A DNA stretch of 64,000 nucleotides from Marivita sp. (GTDB taxonomy: Bacteria > Pseudomonadota > Alphaproteobacteria > Rhodobacterales > Rhodobacteraceae), in assembly GCF_022763305.1 (NCBI RefSeq), contig NZ_JALEGT010000055.1, positions 1-64,000 of the forward strand, given 5' to 3'. Within the stretch, counting starts at the first letter, position 1; the number at the start of each line of letters is the position of its first letter. The notes beneath the pieces were generated by a model. That model saw nothing but the letters and a program-made list of their open reading frames with translations, made no database searches and was not told the DNA's origin. Below, in pieces: positions 1 to 9,077 of this stretch. The translations under genes were made by a program, and so were the position numbers.

Positions 1-309
1 CAAACCCCCGGTCGTTTCGCCCCCGGTTTCGACCGCAGCACGCTGATACCGGCGCACGATCTGATCCGGCGATAAGCGACCCTATGGTACGTGAACGCCA
101 GCGGGCATAACCGACCTTTCAAGCAGCCATTTGTAATGATCGCGGTGATAAATCGAATGCAACGCGATAAGCCAGACCTGAATGAACTGACTTGCTACAG
201 GCCAATAAAGGCTGTGTTTGCGATGGTTATTCGGCAGTGACAACAGCAGCGATTATCATGGGCAAGAACTCACCACAATTCCGGGGCCCTGGGATTGCGG
301 TGCCGAACT
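1..309. other. Gene-free left edge
   Basis: I see no supportable coding region, RNA gene or terminator here. Short open frames exist but have no ribosome binding site or family resemblance. The stretch lies downstream of the minus-strand DUF5368-like gene that ends at 310. The first 30 bases hold two copies of the string CCCCCGGT, which is not enough to call a repeat element. Confidence 0.4.
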
Positions 310-657
310 TCATTGCCTGGGACGGATGAAAGACTGGACCGTATAAACCAGAATTGCGGTCCCTATGGCTCCGGCGATGGCAGTTCCCAGGAACACAATT
401 ATGTCGACCGGTCCACCAAGGTCGCTCAGTTTCGAACTGGTCATAACCAGAACAAACCAGATCGCAAGAATGGCACCGACCGGCATGGACAGCTGTGCCA
501 AGAGGAATTTGCGCCACGAAATGCTGTGATCCCGGATCAGTACGTAGATGTATCCCGCCGTGACAAGCGCTGCGGCGGCCACCATGGCCCAGAACAGTCC
601 AATGCCGAAGATTTCTTCGAACACGGCGAGCATTGTGCCAAAGGTCATATCTTTCAT
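310..657 (-). CDS. Small three-helix membrane protein (DUF5368-like)
   Basis: A 115-residue inner-membrane protein of unknown function. Three hydrophobic helices are visible at about residues 14-37, 52-72 and 83-104, with a basic cytosolic-type loop between the first two and a short basic tail. A good ribosome binding site (AAGGAGACCTGAC before ATG) supports the start. It begins 11 nt after the stop of the SQR-like flavoprotein gene, so the two are almost certainly cotranscribed. From memory, similar proteins sit beside such flavoproteins in Rhodobacteraceae as DUF5368; that family name was not checked. A membrane anchor or quinone-side partner for the flavoprotein is inference only. Confidence 0.75.
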   Translation of the reverse strand: MKDMTFGTMLAVFEEIFGIGLFWAMVAAAALVTAGYIYVLIRDHSISWRKFLLAQLSMPVGAILAIWFVLVMTSSKLSDLGGPVDIIVFLGTAIAGAIGTAILVYTVQSFIRPRQ

Positions 658-668
658 GTCAGGTCTCC

Positions 669-1979
669 TTACGCGCGTCCGCGCAGCATGGCATTATAAG
701 TCGCCTTCAAGGCCACTTCCTTCATCAGCCAGCTGATCCAAAGTTCTTCCAGCGGCGCGATGACGCCTGGGAAAGATGGGACAAGGTTGTTGTTGTAATA
801 GAACTCGACCAGCATCGCGCGTCCGACGCGTGTGATCATCGGGCAGGACGTGTAGCCGTTGTAGGTCTCGGTGGACTCGCGGCCTTCGATGGCGGCGACA
901 AGACCGTCTTCGATCGCCGGGACCTGCCATTTCACCGATGCCGCCGTCTTGCCCTTGGGTACCCCGGCCACGTCGCCCAGCGCCCAGATCGTGTCGTAGC
1001 GCAGGTGCCGCAGGGTGGCCATGTCGCATTCGACCCAGCCCTGATCGGTCCATTTGTCGGCCCAGCTCAGTCCGGATTGCCGGATCACCTCGGGGGCACG
1101 CTGGGGCGGGATCACGTGGATGTAGTCATAGTCCATCGTGACGTCGCCTTCGGGCGTCGCGAATGTCGCGGTCTTAGCGCCCGCATCCAATCCGCGCAGG
1201 ACATGCGAATATTCCGGTGTGATGCCCCGGTCGCCGAACAGCATCCGCACCTTTTCAGACACGATGCGCACACCGAAGAGGCTGTCATTGTTGGCCATGT
1301 AATGCACGTCGAGTTTGCCGCGTGTGCCTGCGGTCCGGGCGATGTCCTCGATCAGGAAGGTGTGCTTGAGCGGCGCACCGGCGCATTTCATCTCGGTTGC
1401 GGGACGTGTGAACAGACCGACGCCGCCGGTTTCGGTATAGGCCTGCGCGGCTTTCCACGTCGCCGCTGCGTATTGCGGCCCGGCATAGAGCGCGCCGATG
1501 CCGTTCTGCCCCACCATGTCGAGCGAGAAGCCTTCGATGGCGTCGTGGTCCAGCACCAGACCCGGAGCGACCACAAGAAAATCATAGGGCACTTTCTGGC
1601 CGCTGGCCGTGTCGACCGTCTTGGCCTCGGGATCAATCGCCGCCGCGGCTTCGGCGATCAGGGTCACGCCATCGGGCAGCCAGTCGGTCGTCTTGGATAC
1701 AACGTAGCTGGCGGGTTTCAGACCAGCGGCGACCAGCGACAGACCCGGCTGATAGAGGTGCTCGACCCGGGGGTCGATCAGCGTGATCTGGGCGCCCTCG
1801 AGCCGCGAGACCAGACGGTTCGCAAGCGCGGTGCCTCCGGCGCCGGCCCCGATGATTACGATCTTCGCGGACGTTGCCACCTGGGCCCGACCCTCTTGCG
1901 GTACCGAGACAGCCGCCGCGGCAGCGCCTCCGGCAGCCAGTGCCAGGAACTGACGCCGGTTTGCGGTCAGCTTGGTCAT
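669..1979 (-). CDS. Tat-exported SQR/FccB-like FAD-dependent oxidoreductase
   Basis: A 436-residue flavoprotein of the sulfide:quinone oxidoreductase / flavocytochrome c sulfide dehydrogenase family, which oxidises sulfide and passes electrons to quinone or a cytochrome. The N terminus has a twin-arginine signal (NRRQFLALAAGG followed by an Ala-rich stretch), so it should act in the periplasm. A Rossmann FAD motif (VIIGAGAGGTALANRL) follows at about residue 40. The two motifs carrying the redox cysteines of SQRs are present (KCAGAP and GYTSCP). I chose the ATG at 1979 because AGGAGG lies just upstream and the signal starts there; the open frame extends 28 codons further without support. An FnrL-like box lies about 60 bp upstream. 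Sulfide as substrate is inferred. Confidence 0.85.
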   Translation of the reverse strand: MTKLTANRRQFLALAAGGAAAAAVSVPQEGRAQVATSAKIVIIGAGAGGTALANRLVSRLEGAQITLIDPRVEHLYQPGLSLVAAGLKPASYVVSKTTDWLPDGVTLIAEAAAAIDPEAKTVDTASGQKVPYDFLVVAPGLVLDHDAIEGFSLDMVGQNGIGALYAGPQYAAATWKAAQAYTETGGVGLFTRPATEMKCAGAPLKHTFLIEDIARTAGTRGKLDVHYMANNDSLFGVRIVSEKVRMLFGDRGITPEYSHVLRGLDAGAKTATFATPEGDVTMDYDYIHVIPPQRAPEVIRQSGLSWADKWTDQGWVECDMATLRHLRYDTIWALGDVAGVPKGKTAASVKWQVPAIEDGLVAAIEGRESTETYNGYTSCPMITRVGRAMLVEFYYNNNLVPSFPGVIAPLEELWISWLMKEVALKATYNAMLRGRA

Positions 1980-2040
1980 GGGATCCTCCTCGGGAATAAA
2001 TATTCTGATTTTCGCATATGTGATTCTCGCGAAGATGGAT

Positions 2041-2054
2041 TTGATATGTAGCAA
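2041..2054 (-). promoter_or_regulatory. FnrL/FNR-like box upstream of the SQR-like gene
   Basis: The sequence TTGATATGTAGCAA matches the FNR/FnrL consensus TTGAT-N4-ATCAA at nine of ten positions. It lies 62 bp upstream of the SQR-like start, just after a probable terminator of the preceding gene, so it could activate a separate promoter for the SQR-like/DUF5368 pair under low oxygen. Confidence 0.5.
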
Positions 2055-2060
2055 ACTCAT

Positions 2061-2097
2061 CAAAACAGCCCGTCCTGATGCAAGTCAGAGCGGGCTG
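2061..2097 (-). terminator. Probable rho-independent terminator after the DsrE-like gene
   Basis: On the minus strand CAGCCCG pairs with CGGGCTG across an 18-nt loop that itself holds an inner CTGA/TCAG pairing, and the stem is followed by TTTTG. It sits 19 nt beyond the stop of the DsrE-like gene and just before the SQR-like promoter region. Confidence 0.6.
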
Positions 2098-2115
2098 CGA
2101 TCGCACGAAGACAGA

Positions 2116-2553
2116 TCAGTAGCTGGCGATCCGCGCGTTCGGTGCGATCATGGCAGCGGCCATCGCGGGGGGCTGGGCCACCGTCACGCCATCCATCAAA
2201 GCATCCGCCTGCAGGCCTTTGCCCGGCAGGTAGATCGCGCAGACCTCGACCTTGGCGTTGGGCATCTCGGCGATCTTGCCCAACAGACCTTTCGGGCTCA
2301 TGTCGCGCGGCGGTTGCGGCGCAGTGGCCGAGGCCGGCGCATCGTTCAGCGCAATGTCACCTGCCGGACCGCAGAGCAGGATATGCGGGGCTGCGCCTTG
2401 CTGGGCCGCCTGCATCGCAAGGACCATCGCCATCAACTGGGTCTGCGGCTCTGGCGCGGTCAGGATCGTGACCAGCGTGTCGGGGGCCTCCTGCGCGAGG
2501 GCGGGTCCCGTCAGCGTCAGTGCGGTACAGACCGCGAGGATGAGGTTTTTCAT
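2116..2553 (-). CDS. Secreted DsrE-family-like protein
   Basis: A 145-residue exported protein. The first 20 residues form a signal peptide (MKNLILAVCTALTLTGPALAQ) with an AxA-type cleavage site. The mature part resembles DsrE/DsrF-like alpha/beta proteins, which carry or transfer reduced sulfur, and has two cysteines (LLCGPAGD and VEVCAIY). The ATG at 2553 is chosen over the longer frame because the signal peptide begins there and AAAGGACG precedes it. Its place between the cyd genes and the SQR-like gene suggests a periplasmic sulfur-handling partner; this is inference. Family assignment is moderate because the similarity is weak. Confidence 0.65.
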   Translation of the reverse strand: MKNLILAVCTALTLTGPALAQEAPDTLVTILTAPEPQTQLMAMVLAMQAAQQGAAPHILLCGPAGDIALNDAPASATAPQPPRDMSPKGLLGKIAEMPNAKVEVCAIYLPGKGLQADALMDGVTVAQPPAMAAAMIAPNARIASY

Positions 2554-2595
2554 GGAGATCGTCCTTTCGGGGTTGGATCGTTTGAGAAAACTTGG

Positions 2596-2629
2596 GGTGC
2601 GGGCCCCTCGCCATAACGGGGCCCGCACC
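2596..2629 (-). terminator. Strong hairpin between cydX and the DsrE-like gene
   Basis: GGTGCGGGCCCC pairs perfectly with its complement (12 bp) around a 10-nt loop. On the minus strand it is followed by CCCAAGTTTTC, a poor U-tract. It may attenuate or process the cydABX transcript before the DsrE-like gene. Confidence 0.45.
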
Positions 2630-2678
2630 GGACAGGGGGAGGAAGGAACAAGCCCCCGGTCATTGGGTGCAAGGACGG

Positions 2679-2816
2679 TCAATGGGTGTGTTCACCCATC
2701 GGGCAGTCGCCTTCGTCCGAGAAACAGGCGTCGGTGCGCATCTCGAGCCAGATCGCGTTGAGAACGGCAAAGAGGGCGGCAAGGGGCAATCCGAGAAGCC
2801 ATGCGAAATACCACAT
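2679..2816 (-). CDS. cydX: Cytochrome bd small subunit CydX
   Basis: A 45-residue single-helix protein too short for usual gene calls. It starts MWYFAWLLGLPLAALFAVLN, the typical CydX/YbgT beginning, spans the membrane at about residues 4-23, and ends in an acidic tail with two cysteines and GEHTH. It begins 14 nt downstream of the cydB stop, as expected for the small accessory subunit needed for stable heme content of cytochrome bd. The reverse-complement ATG at 2816 has an upstream AGGAGACC. Start, stop and context agree. Confidence 0.9.
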   Translation of the reverse strand: MWYFAWLLGLPLAALFAVLNAIWLEMRTDACFSDEGDCPMGEHTH

Positions 2817-2830
2817 TGGTCAGGTCTCCT

Positions 2831-3991
2831 TCAGTAAACTGTGTCAGCGTTATCAGTGACTTGTGCCTCGGTGACCTTGCCCCAGAGCACCTTGTAGACC
2901 CACGCCGTGTACATCAGGATCAGCGGCATGAAGATCGCGGTGACCACCAGCATGATGAATAACGTCTGGTGCGAAGACGAGGAATCCCACACGGTGAGCG
3001 AGCTCTTGGGATCAAGGGTCGAGGGCAGGATGAACGGGAACATGGTCAACCCGACGGACGAGATGATCCCGAGGATGCCCATCTTCGACCAGAGGAGCGT
3101 CGACACCTCACGTCCCGCCCGCAGGCCCATCACCGCCAGCGCGATCCCGGCAAAGCCCATGACCGGCGCAATCACGATCCACGGACGCTCGGCATAGGCC
3201 GACAGCCACGATCCACCGTGTGTCACCTCGGAATAGAGCGGATTGGATGGGCCACTGGCCGCGACCTCGCCCAACGAAAAGCCGTCAACGCCCACGGCCA
3301 GCCACAGACCCGCCAGCGCATAGCCCGCAGCGGCAACGATCCCTGCCTTGATCCCAATAGCGCGGGCGCGTTCGGCAACCACACCTTCGGCCTTGAGCGA
3401 CAGCCAAGCCGCCCCGTGCATCAGCAGCATCGCCAGCGACACCACCCCGGCGAGCAGCGCGAAGGGGCGCAGGAGGCCGATGAACTTGACGGCGAAGTTG
3501 CCCGGATACATCGGCATCAGGTCTTCGGTCAGGTAGAACGGCACACCCAGCAGGACATTGCCCACCGCCACACCGAAGAGCAGCGCGGGCACCGCACCGC
3601 CGGCGAAGAGCGCCCAGTCCCAGCGCGCCCGCCATGTCGCACCCTCGCGCTTGGAGCGGTACTTGAACGCTACCGGGCGCACGATGAAGGCGGCCAGAAC
3701 CACAAACATCGCAAGGTAGAAGCCCGAAAAGCTGACGGCGTACAGCGGCGGCCACGCGGCAAAGATCGCGCCCCCGCCAAGGATGAACCACACTTGGTTG
3801 CCTTCCCAGACCGGGCCGACCGTGTTGATGGCCACGCGCCGTTCCACGTCGGTCTTGGCGACGAAGGGCAGAAGCGCGCCCACGCCCATGTCGAAGCCAT
3901 CGGTCAGGGCAAATCCGATCAGGAGCACGCCCAGAAGCGCCCACCAGATCACGCGCAGGATGTCGTAGTCGATCAGTTCATAAAGGATCAT
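2831..3991 (-). CDS. cydB: Cytochrome bd ubiquinol oxidase subunit II
   Basis: A 386-residue polytopic membrane protein, subunit II of the bd-type quinol oxidase that reduces oxygen to water with high affinity and without proton pumping. It starts MILYELIDYDILRVIWWALL and contains the family signatures GFALTDGFDMGVGALLP and GPVWEGNQVWFILGGGAIFAAWP. The true start is the ATG at 3991, five bases after the cydA stop; the open frame continues upstream through cydA in another frame without meaning. Length is normal for CydB. It is translated with cydA and cydX as one operon. Confidence 0.97.
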   Translation of the reverse strand: MILYELIDYDILRVIWWALLGVLLIGFALTDGFDMGVGALLPFVAKTDVERRVAINTVGPVWEGNQVWFILGGGAIFAAWPPLYAVSFSGFYLAMFVVLAAFIVRPVAFKYRSKREGATWRARWDWALFAGGAVPALLFGVAVGNVLLGVPFYLTEDLMPMYPGNFAVKFIGLLRPFALLAGVVSLAMLLMHGAAWLSLKAEGVVAERARAIGIKAGIVAAAGYALAGLWLAVGVDGFSLGEVAASGPSNPLYSEVTHGGSWLSAYAERPWIVIAPVMGFAGIALAVMGLRAGREVSTLLWSKMGILGIISSVGLTMFPFILPSTLDPKSSLTVWDSSSSHQTLFIMLVVTAIFMPLILMYTAWVYKVLWGKVTEAQVTDNADTVY

Positions 3992-3996
3992 CTGTC

Positions 3997-5610
3997 TTAC
4001 TCCGCAGGGGTTGCGGCAAGGGTCGGAGCCGGGGTCTCGGAGCGCAGCCGCGCTTCGTGCCGTTCCTGCCAGGCATTGGTTTCTTCGACGTCCTGGAACG
4101 GGCCCTTGCGGATGTATTTCACCATCAGGCTCACCTCGATCACGAAGAGGACCGAATAGAAGATCAGGAACCCGGCCAATGTGATCAGCAGATCCGCGAT
4201 GCTCAGATGCGAGGCGCTGAGCGCTGTCGGCAGCACGCCATCCACGGTCCAGGGCTGGCGGCCGAACTCGGCCACGAACCAGCCCAATTCGGCTGCGATC
4301 CACGGCGTCGGGATGATGGCGACAGCGGCATAAAGCGACCAGCGCGGGAACTGCATGTTCCGGAACGAGGCGCGGTAGAAGAAATACGCCATCACCGCGA
4401 TGAAGCTGAAGCCAAGCGCCACCATGATCCGGAACGCCCAGAACAGCGGGGCCACACCGGGAACGGTGTCATCAGCTGCCATCTTGATCTGTTCTTCCGT
4501 CGCATCGCGCGGATCGTCGACATAGCGCTTGAGCAGCAAGGCATAGCCCAGATTGTCGGAATGCGCCTCGAAGGTCGCGCGCACCTCGGGTGGGGTTGCG
4601 TCACGCTGTTCGCGGATCGTCATCAGCGCGTCATAGGCGATCAGCCCGTCGCGGATCTTGACCTCGGATTCCGCCACCAGATCGTTGATGCCGGGGATTT
4701 CCTTGGTCAGGCTGCGCGTGCCGATCAGGCCCATCGCCCAGGGGATTTCCACGGCGTAATGCGTCTCACGCGCTTCCTGATCGGGAAAACCAATGGCGGT
4801 GAAGGGCGCGGGCGCGTCGTGGGTTTCCCACATCGCCTCGATCGCGGCGAGCTTCATTTTCTGCGTATGGCTGGCGGAATAGCCGGACTCGTCACCCAGA
4901 ACGACAACGGACAGCGCGGCGGCAAGCCCAAAGGCGGACGCCACCGCAATGGATCGGCGGGCCAGATCTTTGTTCCTGTTCTGAAGGAGATAAAGCGCCG
5001 ACACGCCCAGCACGAAGACGGACGCCGTCACATAGCCCGCAGATACGGTATGAACAAATTTCGCCTGCGCCACTTCGTTGAAGAGCACGTCAAAGAACGA
5101 CGTCATCTCCATCCGCATGGTGTCGGGGTTGAATTCCGCGCCGACCGGGTTCTGCATCCAGCCATTGGCGATCAGAATCCACAAAGCCGAAAAGTTCGAC
5201 CCGATGGCGACCAGCCAGGCAACCACCATGTGCTGCACCTTGCTCAGCTTGTCCCAGCCGAAGAAGAACAGGCCGACGAACGTGGCTTCAAGGAAGAACG
5301 CCATCAGCCCTTCGATGGCCAGAGGCGCGCCGAAGATGTCGCCGACATAGTGGCTGTAATAGCTCCAGTTCATGCCGAACTGGAATTCCATCGTGATGCC
5401 GGTGGCGACGCCCAGCACAAAGTTGATGCCGAACAGCGTGCCCCAGAATTTCGTCATCTGCCGCCAGATGGGGCGGTTCGTCATGACGTAGACGGTCTCC
5501 ATGATCGCCACGAGGATCGACAGACCCAGCGTCAGCGGCACGAAGAGAAAGTGATACATGGCCGTCAGCGCAAACTGCATGCGCGACAGCTCGACCAGTC
5601 CGATCTCCAT
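3997..5610 (-). CDS. cydA: Cytochrome bd ubiquinol oxidase subunit I
   Basis: A 537-residue membrane subunit carrying the three hemes (b558, b595, d) and the quinol site. The N-terminal helix has the heme-ligand region MYHFLFVPLTLGLS; the GWFVAEFGRQPWTVDG signature lies near the C-terminal third. The region between helices 6 and 7 is extended, as in the long Q-loop class. AAGGAG precedes the ATG. The roughly 120 bp upstream hold an FnrL-like box and two copies of an 18-bp repeat. Cytochrome bd is known to resist sulfide and nitric oxide, which fits the neighbouring genes. Confidence 0.97.
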   Translation of the reverse strand: MEIGLVELSRMQFALTAMYHFLFVPLTLGLSILVAIMETVYVMTNRPIWRQMTKFWGTLFGINFVLGVATGITMEFQFGMNWSYYSHYVGDIFGAPLAIEGLMAFFLEATFVGLFFFGWDKLSKVQHMVVAWLVAIGSNFSALWILIANGWMQNPVGAEFNPDTMRMEMTSFFDVLFNEVAQAKFVHTVSAGYVTASVFVLGVSALYLLQNRNKDLARRSIAVASAFGLAAALSVVVLGDESGYSASHTQKMKLAAIEAMWETHDAPAPFTAIGFPDQEARETHYAVEIPWAMGLIGTRSLTKEIPGINDLVAESEVKIRDGLIAYDALMTIREQRDATPPEVRATFEAHSDNLGYALLLKRYVDDPRDATEEQIKMAADDTVPGVAPLFWAFRIMVALGFSFIAVMAYFFYRASFRNMQFPRWSLYAAVAIIPTPWIAAELGWFVAEFGRQPWTVDGVLPTALSASHLSIADLLITLAGFLIFYSVLFVIEVSLMVKYIRKGPFQDVEETNAWQERHEARLRSETPAPTLAATPAE

Positions 5611-5638
5611 GGTGAACTCCTTGAACGATCAATAATTC

Positions 5639-5658
5639 GCATCGGTGATGCGGATTAA
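5639..5658. promoter_or_regulatory. Candidate Rrf2-regulator operator, copy 1 (cydA proximal)
   Basis: GCATCGGTGATGCGGATTAA contains the perfect inverted repeat GCATC-GGT-GATGC. The 18-bp core from ATC onward is repeated exactly at 5713-5730. It lies 29 bp upstream of the cydA start, where a bound protein could block transcription or translation initiation. A related sequence lies before the divergent Rrf2 gene, which is why I link it to that regulator; binding is not shown. Confidence 0.4.
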
Positions 5659-5690
5659 GTGTGTCGTATTCTGATTCCGAGATGTGTGAT

Positions 5691-5704
5691 TTGATCTGTG
5701 TCAA
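5691..5704 (-). promoter_or_regulatory. FnrL/FNR-like box upstream of cydA
   Basis: TTGATCTGTGTCAA on the plus strand reads TTGACACAGATCAA on the minus strand, a near-perfect TTGAT-N4-ATCAA site with one deviation that is common in Rhodobacter FnrL sites. It is about 80 bp upstream of the cydA ATG, a plausible activator position, between the two copies of the 18-bp repeat. Confidence 0.65.
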
Positions 5705-5710
5705 AAACTT

Positions 5711-5730
5711 GTATCGGTGATGCGGATTAA
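5711..5730. promoter_or_regulatory. Candidate Rrf2-regulator operator, copy 2 (distal)
   Basis: GTATCGGTGATGCGGATTAA shares 18 consecutive bases with the copy at 5641-5658, 72 bp away, and lies directly after the cydC stop codon. With the FnrL-like box between the copies, the layout suggests two-site repression or looping at the cydABX promoter. Confidence 0.4.
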
Positions 5731-5731
5731 T

Positions 5732-7393
5732 TCAGCCAATCCGCGTGACCGGGCGCAGGGCCACGACGCGATCCGCAAAGGCGACCTCTTCGGGGCGGTG
5801 CGCCGCCATCAGGATCGCCGCATTGGGCAGTATTGCCCGGATGCCCCCAAGCACACGGGTCGCCAGAGGAGCGTCCAACCCTTCCGTCGGCTCGTCCAGC
5901 AGCAGAAGTTCGGGCCTGCGCAGAAGCGCCCGCGCCAGAACCAGACGCCGCCCCTCTCCGCCAGACAGCCCTGCGCCCCGGAACCCAAGCCGGGCGTCCA
6001 GCCCGCCTTTGTGTTCTACAGTTTCAGCAAGCCGAACAGCGTCAAGGACCGTCCAAAGCTCCGCATTCGTGGCATTAGGTGCCGCAAGCCTGAGGTTTTC
6101 GGCAATTGTTCCGGCGACCAGCGCATGCCGCTGGGGGACCATGGCAATCACACGTGTCCTCAGTGCTGCGTCGATCCAGTCAGTATCCAAGCCACCGAAT
6201 TGCAGCGCACCGCAACGAGGCTTTCCGTGACCTGCCGCCATCAACAAGACAGTCGATTTCCCGCAACCACTGCGCCCAGTCAGCGCTACGGTTTCGCCTT
6301 TGGCGACAGTAAAGGAAACGGGGTCAAAAAGAGGAGTGGCATTGGTGCAGCGGGCCGCCGCGAATGCCGTTGCCACGAGCGATGCTGCAGCGGCTTTGAG
6401 GTCCAAACCACCTGTTGCCCTGTCCGCGTTGAGCATGGGCGCAATCCGTTTAGCCGCTGCACGCATCCGCCCGATTTCGGACAAGGCGCGGCGCACAGGT
6501 GACACCGCTTCTGAAAGCGCCAGCGCAGCGAAAATCCCGATCGCCGCTTGCGCCGCTGTGATCTCACCCGCCTGCGTCAGGGCCGCGCCGATCCCGAGTG
6601 CCGACGCAACGACTCCCCAGCCCATCAGGTCGAGCCAAAGCCCCGTCGTCCGCTCGATCCGCTCAACGTCAGATTGGTTCTCGGACTGGAATTGCATAGC
6701 TCTTTCGGCACTGGTTCGTGCGGCAGGCACCTGCCCGAATGCGATCAGGTCTTCCCGCATTGCGATCAGGTCGATGATGCGACTCCGTAGCGCCTGCATG
6801 CCTGCCTGCGCTTTGCGAGACGGCTTGTCCGCCCGGGCTTGCCCCCAGAAGAAGACCAGTGTGGGTCCAATGCCGTAACCCAGCAGGATGATAACCGCGA
6901 TCGTGGGATGAACCAGCAGAGCAATTGCCAAAGCAGTAACGGCGATCACCAGCAAACCCGCCAAACCGGGAAGCACCAATCGCAAAGCCAAACCGTCCAA
7001 CGCGTCGATATCCGAGGTCACGCGGTTCAGAAAAATACTGGCCCGCAAGCGTTCGATCTGACGATAGGGCGACATCAGAACCCCGTGCAGCAATCGCACT
7101 CTCAGTTTCGATAAGGCGCGCAGGGTCGCGTCATGGGTGGTCAACCTCTCACCGTATCGGGCGGCCGTGCGGCCCAAGGCAAGGAACCGCACCATTGCCG
7201 AAGGCGCGAAGACGTTGAAGATCGTCCCCAGCCCGATCATTCCGGCAGCGGCGGCGGCCGTGATGAACCAGCCCGATAAGGCCAAGAGCGAAACCCCCAT
7301 CGTCAACACCGTCACGGACAGCGCCATCCCTTGGGAAAAGGCACGACGCTCTCCGGCCAGCAGCAGGCGGATGATCTGGAATAATGACCTCAT
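5732..7393 (-). CDS. cydC: Cysteine/glutathione exporter subunit CydC
   Basis: A 553-residue ABC half-transporter. The N-terminal ~310 residues form the membrane domain (six predicted helices); the C-terminal ATPase has Walker A GRSGCGKST, signature LSGGEGRRLVLARALL and Walker B LLLLDEPTEGLD. CydDC exports cysteine and glutathione to the periplasm and is required for cytochrome bd assembly. Its ATG overlaps the cydD stop by 4 nt (ATGA), indicating translational coupling. It is assigned CydC rather than CydD by its second position and by the N terminus. Cotranscription into cydA is possible but the intergenic sites suggest an independent cydA promoter. Confidence 0.93.
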   Translation of the reverse strand: MRSLFQIIRLLLAGERRAFSQGMALSVTVLTMGVSLLALSGWFITAAAAAGMIGLGTIFNVFAPSAMVRFLALGRTAARYGERLTTHDATLRALSKLRVRLLHGVLMSPYRQIERLRASIFLNRVTSDIDALDGLALRLVLPGLAGLLVIAVTALAIALLVHPTIAVIILLGYGIGPTLVFFWGQARADKPSRKAQAGMQALRSRIIDLIAMREDLIAFGQVPAARTSAERAMQFQSENQSDVERIERTTGLWLDLMGWGVVASALGIGAALTQAGEITAAQAAIGIFAALALSEAVSPVRRALSEIGRMRAAAKRIAPMLNADRATGGLDLKAAAASLVATAFAAARCTNATPLFDPVSFTVAKGETVALTGRSGCGKSTVLLMAAGHGKPRCGALQFGGLDTDWIDAALRTRVIAMVPQRHALVAGTIAENLRLAAPNATNAELWTVLDAVRLAETVEHKGGLDARLGFRGAGLSGGEGRRLVLARALLRRPELLLLDEPTEGLDAPLATRVLGGIRAILPNAAILMAAHRPEEVAFADRVVALRPVTRIG

Positions 7394-9021
7394 AACGAGG
7401 ACTCCAGCCGTATGAGTTTTCGCATCCTTTCGATGAGGCGCGGATCATGGGTTGTGGTGATCAATGTGCCACCGCTCGCGACATAGGCCAGCAGAGCCTC
7501 TACGATATCATTGGCCGTGTCGGCATCGAGATCGGCTGTAGGTTCATCGGCGAGGAGAACCGCAGGTGCCCGGTTCAAAGCGCGTGCAAGCATCACACGG
7601 CGGGCCTCGCCACCAGAAAGGCCTGCGCCGCTTTCTCCCAATTCTGTAAAATCCTTGGAAGGCAAACCGGAGATAACTGGGGTCACCTGCGTAAGCCTGA
7701 GAATATCTGCGTCCAACGGGGCGCCAAAGCCGATATTGTGGCGTAAGCTTCGCCCAAGAAAGCGTGGCGTTTGCGGCATCCAGCCCAAGGCAGCGCGCCA
7801 TGAGTCGGCGTTTGTATCCGTCAGTTGCGTTCCGTTCAGCTGGACTGCACCGCATGTGGGCTGCTCCAAACCCGCAAGCACCCGCAACAAGGTTGTCTTT
7901 CCAATGCCGCTGGGGCCAATGATGGCCAAGCTGTCGCCCGGCCAGATGTCCAGATCCGGAAAGCGCAGCGTGCGATCTCTATGATCAATCTCCACATCCC
8001 GCATTGCCAGGCTCTGAAACATGACTGCCTCGGCATGCGCACCGTGTCCCAGCATCTCCCGGCGGCGTTCTGTGCGCCACGATATCACGTCCTCTTGTAC
8101 GGCATCGGCTGCGGATTTGTCATGCCAAGCGGCCGCCAGATCACGCAATGGCTGGAAGAAATCCGGGGCCAGCAAGAGCAGGTAGATCCCCGCGAATGGA
8201 TCCAAAGGCGTGCCCCATGTGCCCCAGCTGATTTCGCCCAGAAGCGCAAAGCCCACCCACACAGCGATCATCGCCACACCCAGCGCCGAGAAAAGTTCGA
8301 GCACGGTGGACGAAAGAAAGGCGACCCGCAGAACGGCCATCGTTTTTTCCCGAAGAGTGTCCGAGGCCTTGGCGAACCCGTCGACCACTTGCGGTCCGGC
8401 ACCGACCAGAGTGAGGTCCCCAAGCGCCGCCAATCGGTCTGCTAGAAGATCATTCAGCGATCCAATCTCGATCATCTGACGCGCACTGGCCGCTTTTGCG
8501 GCCCATCCAACCAAGGCCATGAACACCGGGATCAATGGCCCTGTGGCGAGCAGAACCACCGCAGCAGCCCAGCTGTGCCATGCGGTGATCGCAAGGATGA
8601 TCAGCGGGACGACCATGACGCGCAGGCGCGCCGGTGTGTATCGCACAAGAAACGGACGCAGCGCTTCAAGTTTTTCCGTAGCAAGCGCCGCAATTGACCC
8701 GGCGCCGCCAAAGTGTGACGCTTGGTCCGTGGCGGTTTCCGCGTCCAAGATCTCCTGCCGAATGTTTTGGATGTGCCTCTCGGCCGCTTCGCTCAGTGCC
8801 ACCTGAGCCTGATACGTCAGGAGCGCCCGCATAACGCCAAGGCCGAAGAACGAGAGCGAGGTACCCCAAACACCCACGGCATCGCCAGACAAAAGCGCCG
8901 CCAAGACGTGAGCAATCACCCATGCCTGTGCCAGCCAGATCATGTTAACCACGACAGACAGCGCCGCCCCCAATCGGCCAGTCGGCGACGAAACGGTCTT
9001 ATGAGGTGAAGAGTGACTCAT
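7390..9021 (-). CDS. cydD: Cysteine/glutathione exporter subunit CydD
   Basis: A 543-residue ABC half-transporter, partner of CydC. The membrane domain occupies about residues 15-310, followed by an ATPase with Walker A GPSGIGKTT, signature LSGGEARRVMLARAL and Walker B VLLADEPTADLD. It is the first gene of the cydDC unit and is divergent from the Rrf2 gene with a 122-bp shared control region holding an FnrL-like box. Length and motif order match CydD. Its role is periplasmic thiol homeostasis for cytochrome assembly. Confidence 0.93.
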   Translation of the reverse strand: MSHSSPHKTVSSPTGRLGAALSVVVNMIWLAQAWVIAHVLAALLSGDAVGVWGTSLSFFGLGVMRALLTYQAQVALSEAAERHIQNIRQEILDAETATDQASHFGGAGSIAALATEKLEALRPFLVRYTPARLRVMVVPLIILAITAWHSWAAAVVLLATGPLIPVFMALVGWAAKAASARQMIEIGSLNDLLADRLAALGDLTLVGAGPQVVDGFAKASDTLREKTMAVLRVAFLSSTVLELFSALGVAMIAVWVGFALLGEISWGTWGTPLDPFAGIYLLLLAPDFFQPLRDLAAAWHDKSAADAVQEDVISWRTERRREMLGHGAHAEAVMFQSLAMRDVEIDHRDRTLRFPDLDIWPGDSLAIIGPSGIGKTTLLRVLAGLEQPTCGAVQLNGTQLTDTNADSWRAALGWMPQTPRFLGRSLRHNIGFGAPLDADILRLTQVTPVISGLPSKDFTELGESGAGLSGGEARRVMLARALNRAPAVLLADEPTADLDADTANDIVEALLAYVASGGTLITTTHDPRLIERMRKLIRLESSL

Positions 9022-9077
9022 GGTCCGCTTTCTTTTCGGAGCTTTTGGCCTCTTACGCCATGATCTTTGGATTTGAC